Of a stretch of DNA of 64,000 nt, positions 43,297 through 52,704 are shown in pieces. The first letter of the stretch is position 1; each line of letters begins with the position of its first letter. This DNA is from Opitutaceae bacterium (GTDB lineage Bacteria > Verrucomicrobiota > Verrucomicrobiia > Opitutales > Opitutaceae), in contig JABTUS010000002.1 of assembly GCA_015075305.1 (NCBI GenBank), positions 1 to 64,000 of the forward strand, read 5' to 3'. The position numbers and the translations under genes are program-made. The notes beneath the pieces were generated by a model. It was given only the letters and a program-made list of their open reading frames with translations. It searched no databases and had not been told where the DNA came from.

Positions 43297-44835
43297 TCAG
43301 GAGGACGTGGCTTTGGCTTGATCGAGCCACGCCCGGCCCTTGGGGGTGAGGCGGTAGCGCTGGCGGGGGCTGGTGGGCTTGTTGGGGAGGGTCGGTTCGA
43401 TGATGCCCTCGGCCAAGGCCGGATCAATGTAGTGCTCGCGCAGGTGCGTGCGATCCTTGAGTCCCAAGCGGGAGCGGACCTCGGCATTGCCCAGATCGCC
43501 GGCTTGCTCGAGCAGGCGGGCAAGCACCTCGACTGGTGGGGTGACTGGTGGGGTGACTGGTGGGGTGACTGGTGGGGTGACTAACCGATCGCCAGTTTCT
43601 TGCGTCCCGCCGACCTGCTGGAAGGCGTGCTCGGGTTTGCGCCGGAGGGTGATGACAAAGCCGTCGGTGAGGGCGAATTCCGGCTCAGGGAGGCCGGCGG
43701 CACGGCAACGTTCGATCATGTCGGCCGTGCCCGTGCCCATGCGCTCAATGTATTTGGTGAGATAAAGCGATTCGGCGAGCAAGGGGTTGCCCGGCACCGA
43801 GCCGTGAGGATGGCGCAGTTTTTCCAGAGTGAGCGAGGGAGGCAGCGCACCAGGATTCCAGACCTCCAAGCGGTCGGCAAACAACATGACCTGCACACTG
43901 CCGTTGCTCGTGTAGTCGCGGTGGGCCACGGCGTTAACGATGGCCTCGCGCACCACCTCGGGCGGCATCTCGTAGGCGACCGGCGCCTGCGTGCTTTCCG
44001 CGCGGGTGCCGACCGCGAGGTTGATCTTGGAAAGGACGAAATCCACCGCCTGATCCACGAGTTCGAAGGCCGTGCCCTTGTAGACTTGGTAGAAGGGAAT
44101 CGGCTTGGACACCGTGGAGCCGTGGAACCGGGCGCATTTGATCTCCGAGGAAAGGAGGAAGCGCTGCGGCTCGCCGCCGAAAAGCAGGATGGCGGCATGG
44201 GTGGGCCGGCCCTCCCGCAGCAGATGCAGATGAGCCAGAACGTCGGCGACTGGCGTATCCTCGGCCAGAGGAAAGCCGCGGGATCGCCGGGCGACGCTCA
44301 CGAAATGCCGCACTTTGCCTGTAGAAATGTCGGCGAGGGTGGCTCCGGTGCAGGTGGCCGCATCGAAGGGACCGTGGCGGATCAGCTCCTTGTCCTCGAG
44401 GTAGCGCACCAGCGCGGCATAGACCCCGGCAATCAGCTCGGCGATGGTGCCGAACCGGCGGCGAATCAACTCGCCGCCGACCTGCCGGATGAGGGCCTGC
44501 ATTTTGGGCTGCTTGTCGTGGTCGTCTGCACCTTGGACGAAGATCAGCCGTGGCTTGTGCCCCCGGCCGGCCTCATCGAATTCGCGGTGGGTCGGGGAAA
44601 GGCCGGCCGCATCCTCGCGGCCATACTCCCGGCCAAAGAGGCCGACATAGACATCGCAACGCGCCACCTCGTCGAGATAGACCTCATCGGCCCGGCGGTC
44701 TGCCGCCGGCATGTCCTCGAAGAGGAACGGTTCGAAGAACCGCCGGAGCAGCGGGTCGCCGCGCAGATAGTCGCGCAGGGCCGCGCGTTCCGCGACGAAT
44801 TCCTTTTGGACGCTGCTGAGAAAAAGGCGGAGCAT
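43297..44835 (-). CDS. DUF4062 + Schlafen/HATPase-type regulator-like protein
   Basis: A 512-aa protein. Residues 1-85 are DUF4062: LRLFLSSVQKEFVAERAALR, then EVARCDVYVGLFGREYG. This is a TIR/SEFIR-related fold found in defence and signalling proteins. Residues about 140-400 are an ATP-binding transcriptional-regulator-like module with the HATPase_c_4 segment MPPEVVREAIVNAVAHRDYT, then EVWNPGALPPSLTLEKL and KYIERMGTGTADMIERC. A TPPV tandem linker follows (420-436), then a winged-helix tail. It lies 3 bp after the helicase gene. The role may be effector or sensor of the operon; inference. Confidence 0.78.
   Translation of the reverse strand: MLRLFLSSVQKEFVAERAALRDYLRGDPLLRRFFEPFLFEDMPAADRRADEVYLDEVARCDVYVGLFGREYGREDAAGLSPTHREFDEAGRGHKPRLIFVQGADDHDKQPKMQALIRQVGGELIRRRFGTIAELIAGVYAALVRYLEDKELIRHGPFDAATCTGATLADISTGKVRHFVSVARRSRGFPLAEDTPVADVLAHLHLLREGRPTHAAILLFGGEPQRFLLSSEIKCARFHGSTVSKPIPFYQVYKGTAFELVDQAVDFVLSKINLAVGTRAESTQAPVAYEMPPEVVREAIVNAVAHRDYTSNGSVQVMLFADRLEVWNPGALPPSLTLEKLRHPHGSVPGNPLLAESLYLTKYIERMGTGTADMIERCRAAGLPEPEFALTDGFVITLRRKPEHAFQQVGGTQETGDRLVTPPVTPPVTPPVTPPVEVLARLLEQAGDLGNAEVRSRLGLKDRTHLREHYIDPALAEGIIEPTLPNKPTSPRQRYRLTPKGRAWLDQAKATSS
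43535..43582. repeat. 12-bp tandem repeat x4 coding for TPPV units
   Basis: GGTGGGGTGACT repeated four times without mismatch, in frame, giving (TPPV)4 in the linker of the DUF4062 protein. Being a multiple of three, copy-number change would not break the frame. Confidence 0.9.
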
Positions 44836-44838
44836 GGC

Positions 44839-47800
44839 TCAGGAAGTGGAGTCGGGCGGCAAAATCACCAACCAAGTGACGAGTTCGAAGGCCGCATCAT
44901 TGGCCTGCGGCTGCTCTTTCACGGTGGGCAAAATAAACGAGCGGTTGCCCTGCAGGTTGTCCGCCAGCCGCTCCTGGTAAGAAGAGGTGATGGATGAAAC
45001 CGCCTTCTGAATCAGCTCAGAATAGGCGCTCATGTCCGCTCCTTGTTGCGTCTGCCGGTCGAACAGACGGCAGAGTTCGACGTAGGGTTCGGTTTTCCCC
45101 GCCGCGAGTCCGCGGAAGAGGTTGAGGACGGTCTTGGCCTGCACAAAGGCCAGGCGGACGTCGCCCGTGTGCTGAACATAGACGAGGTAATGCGGCGCGA
45201 GGGGATTGATGCGTTCGCTGGCGGGGGAATCGGCACCGGCTTTCTGCCGCAGGCAGTAGATGACGCCCGGCCGGGCCAGCGGAATATCCGCTGCGGGGGG
45301 CACGACGGCATACAGGCCGAGGGGCGCGCGCTCCAGCTCGTCTTTGTGGGCTTGGAGGAAGTTGAGCAAATCCTGCCGGAATTCATCGAGGGAGAAGTCG
45401 CCGAGGGAGACCGAGTCGTCGAGGTCTTCGAGATCGAGCACCTCGTCCTTGAGGCGTTTGAGCTGGCGGTCGCGGAAGAGCAGGTCGTCCTTGATGAGGT
45501 CTGCGAGTTGCGTCGTATCCAGCAGGTTGTCCGTCTGCGTGGCGGTGAGGTCCACCAGGGCCATGCGCGCCTCGACGCGGTGCTTGACGCCGAGGTAGCG
45601 GTCGAGATCTGCGACGGGCCAGAAGTTGACGAGCTGCACGGCCTCGTTGCGCGAGCCGATGCGATCAATCCGCCCAAAGCGCTGGATGATGCGGACGGGG
45701 TTCCAGTGGATGTCGTAATTCACCAGCAGGTCGCAGTCCTGGAGGTTCTGGCCCTCGGAGATGCAATCGGTGGCGATGAGCAGGTCGATTTCCTCGCGCT
45801 GATTGGGGAACGCCTCGGCCTGATCGGCCCGGCGTTTGGCGACCGGCGAAAAGTTGGTCAGAATGTCGTCGAAATCCGTGCGGCCGAGGGAAGCGGCGTT
45901 GCCGCCGTCGCCGCAGACGAGGCCGACATGAATCTTCAATTCCTGGCGCGCCCACAGGCCGAGATTTTCGTGGAGGTAGCGGGCGGTGTCGGCAAAGGCG
46001 GTGAAAACGAGGACTTTTCGATTTAGCCGGCGGTCGCGGTTCGTCGTGGGCCGCCGGGCTTTGGCGGCGATGAGGGCTTTCAGCTCCGCCAGTTTGCCGT
46101 CGCGGCGAGGCGTGACGGACAGGGTTTCTTTCCAGAGATCTTGAAGCTGGCTGCGGTCGCCGCGGACGGCCTCGAGCCACTTGGGAAGCTCCAGATGCCC
46201 GAGGTGGATGCGGCGGCGTCCGCCGATGGTAAAGTCTTCCCCGTCAAAATCCGGATCTTCAAACTCGTCGGGCGTCAGCGAATCAAAATCCAACTCGGGG
46301 TTCTCGTTCAGGTGCTGCTCGAAATCCGTGATCCGTTTTTCCAGGACGTTGATTTTCGCGATGGTGCGCTCGAGGGTTAGGCGAAACGAGTCCACCGAGC
46401 TCTCCAAGCGCTTGAGAAAGTTCACCTTCATCATGCCGATGAGGATTTTTTCACGACCCTCCTGGGTGAAGCCGCCGAGGATTTTGGCCTGGTAGGCGTC
46501 CTTGATCGCGGCGGGCAGGTCCGGGCGGAGAAAGCTCGTCGGGTGATAGAGCGCCAGGCGCAGCGCGCTGATTTCGCCGTCGAGTTGCTCGAACGAGAGG
46601 TAATTTTTCTCCGTGGCGATGGGCGCGTGGATGGCCTTGGGGGGCGGGCGCTGCGGGAATCCGCCCAGCCGCTTCATCTCGCCGGCATAATGGCCGGCAA
46701 TCTGGCGGCGGGAGCGGGCGAGGCTGAGGCCGTCGAGCAGCTTGAAAAAGTCCCCGCCGATGGCGGCGATGAGGTCACGGGTCTTGCGCTGGCTGGCGGG
46801 CTTGGCCGGGTCGGCCCAGCGGGTGAAATGAGTTTGGGCCTGCCGGGTGGTTTCGCGCACCGACGGGATGCCGAGGGTTTCCGCAAACGCGCGGTCGGCG
46901 GTTTCTTCGCGCGCGACATCGCCGCCCGCGATGAAGGAAATCTGGTTGCGCAGATCGGCGAGCTGGTTGTTCACCGGCGTGGCGGACAGCAGGAGAACCT
47001 TGGTGCGGATGCCGGTGCTGATGATGTCCTGCATCAGGCGCTCGTAGCGGGTGCGGCGCGGCTCCTCGTCCTCCGGCCGCTGGGTGGCGGGCTTGTTGTT
47101 CCGAAAATTGTGGGATTCATCAATGACGACGAGATCGTAGTTGCCCCAGTTGAGGGCCGCGAGGTCGAGGCCGTTCGAGTCGCCGTGGGTGCGGGACAGG
47201 TCGGTATGGTGGAGGACATCGTAGCGGAAGCGGTCCGCCTCAAACGGATTCAACGTGCTGGGCTGGCGATAGACCGTCCAGTTGCGGCGCAGTTTCTTCG
47301 GGCAGAGCACGAGCACCTTTTCGTTGCGCAGCTCGAAATACTTGATGACCGCGAGCGCGGTGTAGGTTTTGCCCAGACCAACGCTGTCGGCGAGGATGCA
47401 GCCGTTGTATTGCTTGATCTTGTTGATCGCGGAACGGGCGCCATCGCGCTGGAAGGTGTAGAGCGCCCGCCAAATCCCCGTGTCCGGCAGTCGCATCTGC
47501 CGCAGGTTTTCGTCCATGATCTGCCCCGCCTCGATGAAACGGCGAAACAGTTCGTAGAGGGTTTTGTAATAGATGAACTGGGGCGACTGGTCGGCGTAAA
47601 CCTGCAACAGGTAATCCAGCACTTGCGGCTTCACGTCCTCGACACGCGAGGTGTCGTTCCAGAGTTCCTCAAACCAGGCGTGCAGGTCGGCGCGGTCGCG
47701 GTTGCCGTCGACGATCAGATTCAGCTCCACATTGTTGCCAGTGGCGGCCAGCCCGAGCCCGCGCGTGGTGAAGTTGGAGCTGCCCACGATGGCCGCAGTC

Positions 47801-48204
47801 ACCTCGCCGCGCCGGATGTGCGACATCTTGCCGTGGAGGAATCCGGTGCGCGTCACGGAGCGGACATCGACCTTGTCCCGCATCCATCCCGCGCAGGCCC
47901 GCGCCAGATGCCGCTGGCTCAGTCCGCCGGCGAGATTCAAGCCGTCATCCCGCAGAACAAAGGCCGCGCCTTCCTTGTGTTCAGGATCGAGGGTCTGGAT
48001 GAAGGCGGGTTCGCCGAACAGCAGCCGGATGCGGCCGAGGCTGTCGAGCTGCGCGCGCAGCCTGTCATAGGCAAAAACCGTGAAATAGGCCGTGACGAGA
48101 TCGAGGTCGGCTCCGGCGCGCAGATTCTCGCGAAGGAAATCGCCCACGGTGCCACGATGATGGTTGTCGCGAAGGTTGCTCTGGGGGGACGGCGTCGGCG
48201 GCAT
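44839..48204 (-). CDS. PLD-SNF2 helicase (defence-type)
   Basis: A 1,121-aa protein. Residues about 15-200 are a phospholipase-D-like domain: the HxK block FLHGKMSHIRRGEVTAAIVG continuing to SSNFTTRGLG. Residues about 240-480 are helicase lobe 1: Walker A ILADSVGLGKTYTALAVIKY, DEAH-like LVVIDESHNFRNN, motif III LLLSATPVNNQLADLRN. Lobe 2 (about 720-880): KVLVFTAFADTARYLHENLG, LLIATDCISEGQNLQDCDLL, RIIQRFGRIDRIGS. SNF2-type helicases with PLD domains accompany restriction-modification and DISARM-like systems. First gene of the minus-strand operon. Confidence 0.88.
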   Translation of the reverse strand: MPPTPSPQSNLRDNHHRGTVGDFLRENLRAGADLDLVTAYFTVFAYDRLRAQLDSLGRIRLLFGEPAFIQTLDPEHKEGAAFVLRDDGLNLAGGLSQRHLARACAGWMRDKVDVRSVTRTGFLHGKMSHIRRGEVTAAIVGSSNFTTRGLGLAATGNNVELNLIVDGNRDRADLHAWFEELWNDTSRVEDVKPQVLDYLLQVYADQSPQFIYYKTLYELFRRFIEAGQIMDENLRQMRLPDTGIWRALYTFQRDGARSAINKIKQYNGCILADSVGLGKTYTALAVIKYFELRNEKVLVLCPKKLRRNWTVYRQPSTLNPFEADRFRYDVLHHTDLSRTHGDSNGLDLAALNWGNYDLVVIDESHNFRNNKPATQRPEDEEPRRTRYERLMQDIISTGIRTKVLLLSATPVNNQLADLRNQISFIAGGDVAREETADRAFAETLGIPSVRETTRQAQTHFTRWADPAKPASQRKTRDLIAAIGGDFFKLLDGLSLARSRRQIAGHYAGEMKRLGGFPQRPPPKAIHAPIATEKNYLSFEQLDGEISALRLALYHPTSFLRPDLPAAIKDAYQAKILGGFTQEGREKILIGMMKVNFLKRLESSVDSFRLTLERTIAKINVLEKRITDFEQHLNENPELDFDSLTPDEFEDPDFDGEDFTIGGRRRIHLGHLELPKWLEAVRGDRSQLQDLWKETLSVTPRRDGKLAELKALIAAKARRPTTNRDRRLNRKVLVFTAFADTARYLHENLGLWARQELKIHVGLVCGDGGNAASLGRTDFDDILTNFSPVAKRRADQAEAFPNQREEIDLLIATDCISEGQNLQDCDLLVNYDIHWNPVRIIQRFGRIDRIGSRNEAVQLVNFWPVADLDRYLGVKHRVEARMALVDLTATQTDNLLDTTQLADLIKDDLLFRDRQLKRLKDEVLDLEDLDDSVSLGDFSLDEFRQDLLNFLQAHKDELERAPLGLYAVVPPAADIPLARPGVIYCLRQKAGADSPASERINPLAPHYLVYVQHTGDVRLAFVQAKTVLNLFRGLAAGKTEPYVELCRLFDRQTQQGADMSAYSELIQKAVSSITSSYQERLADNLQGNRSFILPTVKEQPQANDAAFELVTWLVILPPDSTS

Positions 48205-48352
48205 CTCTTGCCTTCAAGCATTGGCCGCGCGCCCGGTCACCCGCAAACCCAATAAAACCGCAGTTGATGGCTCGCATCCGGGCCTGGGGATTCGATTGCG
48301 TTTTTCGTTCGCCGGAACTTTCTCCCAGTGCACCCGCCCGCCTGAAATTTCC

Positions 48353-49312
48353 ATGCCTCGCATTCTTGTCACTCCACGGTCCGTAACCACACAGGGGCAT
48401 CCCGCCCTGGATCGCCTGCGCGCGTGCGGGTTTGAGATTGTTCTCGGTCCGGCGGGACGGCAGCCGACAGAGGATGAACTGCTGGCGCTTCTGCCGGGCT
48501 GCGTGGGTTTTCTCGCCGGGGTCGAACCGATCAGCGCGCGGGTGCTGGCAGCCGCCGCGCCCACCCTGCGCGTCATCAGTCGCAATGGCACCGGCACCGA
48601 CGCCATCGACCTGCCAGCGGCCCGCACGCTGGGCATCGAGATTCTGACCGCCTCCGGCGCCAACGCCCGTGGCGTGGCCGAGCTCACCATCGGCCTGCTG
48701 CTTGCACTCGCGCGCGGGATCGTCGCAGGCAATGCCAGCGTGAAGGCGGGAGGATGGGCGCGTCCGCCGGGATTCGAGATCGCCGGCCGCACGCTCGGCG
48801 TGCTCGGTTACGGCAATGTCGGCCGCCAGGTCTCCACGCTCGCCCGCGCGCTTGGCATGCGGGTCGTCGTCCACGATCCCGTCCTGCCGCCGTCGTTTGC
48901 CGACTCCCCATCCGCACTGAGCGATGCTGCAAACAGAGTCCACTTCGCCACGTTTGCCGAAGTCATCTGTGAGGCCGATGTCCTGACGCTGCACTGCCCT
49001 CCCCTGCCCGGCGGCCGGGCGCTGCTCGACCGTGCCACGCTGGGATCGACGCGACGCGGTGGTTGCATCATCAATACAGCGCGTTTTGATCTGCTTGATG
49101 CCACGGCCGTGCTGGACGCCCTGAAGAGCGGACAGGTCGCCGGGCTGGCGCTTGATGTCTATTCGCAGGAACCGCCCGCAAGATCTGCGCTGCTGGACCA
49201 TCCCCGCGTGATCACCACGCCGCACATCGGCGGGTTCACGCGGGAGAGCGTCGACCGCGCGATGGACGGCGCCGTCGGCAACCTGATCGCGGCGCTCGGC
49301 CCGCATCCCTGA
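48353..49312 (+). CDS. D-isomer-specific 2-hydroxyacid dehydrogenase
   Basis: A 319-aa NAD-dependent enzyme resembling phosphoglycerate dehydrogenase. Substrate domain with SRNGTGTDAIDLPAARTLGI; NAD Rossmann loop LGVLGYGNVGRQVSTLARAL; catalytic Arg region GCIINTARFDLLDATAVLDA; Glu in GLALDVYSQEPP; His in TTPHIGGFT. The typical N-T-A-R-G is N-T-A-R-F here. ATG 48353 is chosen because the 63 extra residues of the longer frame overlap the helicase promoter region and are unconserved. The substrate could be 3-phosphoglycerate or another 2-hydroxy acid. Confidence 0.82.
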   Translation: MPRILVTPRSVTTQGHPALDRLRACGFEIVLGPAGRQPTEDELLALLPGCVGFLAGVEPISARVLAAAAPTLRVISRNGTGTDAIDLPAARTLGIEILTASGANARGVAELTIGLLLALARGIVAGNASVKAGGWARPPGFEIAGRTLGVLGYGNVGRQVSTLARALGMRVVVHDPVLPPSFADSPSALSDAANRVHFATFAEVICEADVLTLHCPPLPGGRALLDRATLGSTRRGGCIINTARFDLLDATAVLDALKSGQVAGLALDVYSQEPPARSALLDHPRVITTPHIGGFTRESVDRAMDGAVGNLIAALGPHP

Positions 49313-49331
49313 GGAGCGGGCGCGGGAGCCA

Positions 49332-50102
49332 TCACTTCACGCTTGCCGCCGCGTTGACGAGATCGAGGAAACTGCGCGCCTCCAGGCTCGCCCCGCCGAT
49401 CAGCCCGCCATCGATGTCCCTCTGCGCAAGCAGCTCGGGAGCATTCTGCGGCTTCATCGAACCACCGTAAAGGATGCGGATCTTCTGGGCGATCGTCTCG
49501 CCGAAGAGTTTGCCGAGAAGCGTGCGGATGAAGGCGTGCACTTCCTGCGCCTGCTCGGTCGTCGCCACCTTGCCGGTGCCGATGGCCCACACGGGCTCGT
49601 AGGCGATGACGACGCTCGTGGCGAGGTCCTTGCCTACTCCCTCGAGCCCGCCTTCGATCTGCGTCTGAACCACGCGAAGGGTCGATCCCGCCTCGCGTTC
49701 ACCGAGTGTCTCGCCCACGCAGAGAATCGGCCTGAGCTGGCCCTTGAGCGACGCGATCACCTTCTGGTTTATGAAGGTGTCGCTCTCCTTGAAATACGTG
49801 CGGCGCTCGCTGTGTCCAAGGATCACGGAGCTCGCAAAGAACGCACGCAGCATGGCGACCGATATCTCGCCCGTATAGGCGCCGCTCGGCTCCGGGTGCA
49901 CGTTCTGCGCCCCCAGCTTGACAGTTGATCCGTCCAACACCTTGCCGACCGATTCGAGCGAGGTGTACGGCGGGCACACCACGACATCGACGTCGGTCTG
50001 CTTGCCGACGGCGGAGACGATCTCCTGCGCGAGCGCCACGGCGTCCGCGGAGGTCTTGTTCATCTTCCAGTTTCCCGCGATCAGTTTCTTTCGAGGAGAC
50101 AT
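49332..50102 (-). CDS. tpiA: Triose-phosphate isomerase
   Basis: A 256-aa glycolytic enzyme (DHAP to glyceraldehyde-3-P). KLIAGNWKMNKTSADAVALA carries the Asn/Lys pair, VILGHSERRTYF the catalytic His, VIAYEPVWAIGTGKVAT the catalytic Glu and loop 6, and ILYGGSMKPQNA and GGLIGGASL the phosphate loops. Third gene of a gap-pgk-tpiA operon; the start is 11 bp upstream of the pgk stop. Confidence 0.95.
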   Translation of the reverse strand: MSPRKKLIAGNWKMNKTSADAVALAQEIVSAVGKQTDVDVVVCPPYTSLESVGKVLDGSTVKLGAQNVHPEPSGAYTGEISVAMLRAFFASSVILGHSERRTYFKESDTFINQKVIASLKGQLRPILCVGETLGEREAGSTLRVVQTQIEGGLEGVGKDLATSVVIAYEPVWAIGTGKVATTEQAQEVHAFIRTLLGKLFGETIAQKIRILYGGSMKPQNAPELLAQRDIDGGLIGGASLEARSFLDLVNAAASVK

Positions 50103-50113
50103 AGGTGGTCCTT

Positions 50114-51358
50114 TCAACTTTCCAGGAACTGCACGCCCGGAAGGACTTTGCCTTCCAGATATTCCAGGCTGGCGCCGCCGCCCGTGGAGCAGTGCGTGAC
50201 CTTGTCGGCCACTTTGAACTTCTTGGCAGCCGTGGCGGTGTCGCCGCCGCCCACAACCGTCGTCGCCCCATTGGCAGTGGCTTCGGCGAGAGCCTCGGCC
50301 ATCGCCTTCGTGGCCGTGGCAAACTTCTCAAATTCGAAGACGCCGGGCGGGCCGTTCCAGATTATGGTCTTTGCGGACAGAATCGCCTTGCGGTAAAGCT
50401 CGATCGACCTTGGCCCCGCATCGAGTCCCTCCCATCCATCGGGAATGCCGCTCGCAAGATCCGCGGGCTGGGTGTTGGCGTCGGCGGAAAACTTGTCGGC
50501 TGCGATGAAATCCACCGGGAATATCAGCTCCACGCGGCGCGCCTGCGCCTTGATGAGAATCTCGCCGACGATCTTCGCGCCCTCGGCGTCATAAAGGCTG
50601 CCGCCGATTCTCATCCCGCGAAGCACCTTGTGGAAGGTGTACGCCATGCCTCCGCCGATGATGATCCTGTCCGCTTTGCCGATGAGATTGTTGATCAGCG
50701 GAATCTTGTCGGCGATCTTCGCTCCGCCAAGGATGGCAAGCAGCGGGCGCTTCGGATTCTCAAGCACGGACGAGAAGGCCTTGAGCTCCGCCTCCATGAG
50801 AAATCCAGCGGCCTTCTGCGGCAGGTTGACGCCCACGATCGAGGAGTGCGCGCGGTGGGCGGTGCCGAAGGCGTCGTTCACATAGACATCACCCAGTTTC
50901 ATGAGGGCGGCGCGAAAGGCCTCCACCGTCTCCGGCTTCGGTTTCAGGGTCGAACCATCGTCGAGCTTGACCTTGCCCTCCTCCTCGATGTGGAACCGGA
51001 GATTCTCGAGCAGAAGGACATCGCCCGGCTTGAGCGCCGCCGCAGCCTTTTCGGCCTCCGGTCCGACGCAGGTGCCGACGAACGCGACGGGTTTTCCGAG
51101 CAGTTTCTGGAGCTCCGCGGCCACCGGTCTGAGCGAGAACTTCTCCACCACCCGCCCGTCCGGCCGGCCCAGATGGCTGGCAAGAACGACCGACGCGCCC
51201 TTCTCCAGGGCGTACCGGATCGTTGGCAGTGCGGCGACGATGCGCTGATTGTTGGTGATGGCTCCGGTGACCTTGTCCTGGGGGACGTTGAAGTCGACGC
51301 GCATGAACACGCGTTTGCCGGCGAGATCGAGGTCGCGTATGGTTTTGAACTTGGGCAT
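50114..51358 (-). CDS. pgk: Phosphoglycerate kinase
   Basis: A 414-aa protein. [20 protein letters not shown] holds the substrate-binding block, [20 protein letters not shown] the Arg/His region, [49 protein letters not shown]; and the nucleotide end [20 protein letters not shown]. It transfers phosphate from 1,3-bisphosphoglycerate to ADP. ATG 51358 ([10 protein letters not shown]) is used in place of the longer frame. Between gap and tpiA on one strand. Confidence 0.95.
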   Translation of the reverse strand: MPKFKTIRDLDLAGKRVFMRVDFNVPQDKVTGAITNNQRIVAALPTIRYALEKGASVVLASHLGRPDGRVVEKFSLRPVAAELQKLLGKPVAFVGTCVGPEAEKAAAALKPGDVLLLENLRFHIEEEGKVKLDDGSTLKPKPETVEAFRAALMKLGDVYVNDAFGTAHRAHSSIVGVNLPQKAAGFLMEAELKAFSSVLENPKRPLLAILGGAKIADKIPLINNLIGKADRIIIGGGMAYTFHKVLRGMRIGGSLYDAEGAKIVGEILIKAQARRVELIFPVDFIAADKFSADANTQPADLASGIPDGWEGLDAGPRSIELYRKAILSAKTIIWNGPPGVFEFEKFATATKAMAEALAEATANGATTVVGGGDTATAAKKFKVADKVTHCSTGGGASLEYLEGKVLPGVQFLES

Positions 51359-51459
51359 GGGAAACCGCTGAAATGACTGGCCCACGGCCGCAGGTACGGC
51401 ACGGAGGTGAATCCTGCAGTGCCTCCTTGCGGAACCGTGGGCGCGATGGGTTCTGGGTT

Positions 51460-52704
<1,245 letters not shown>

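Noticed and set aside
43535-43582. CRISPR-like array
   Set aside because: 12-bp direct tandem units without spacers, in a coding frame.
46543-48255. 570-codon plus-strand frame
   Set aside because: It is antisense to the PLD-SNF2 helicase. No domain; a typical shadow in GC-rich DNA.
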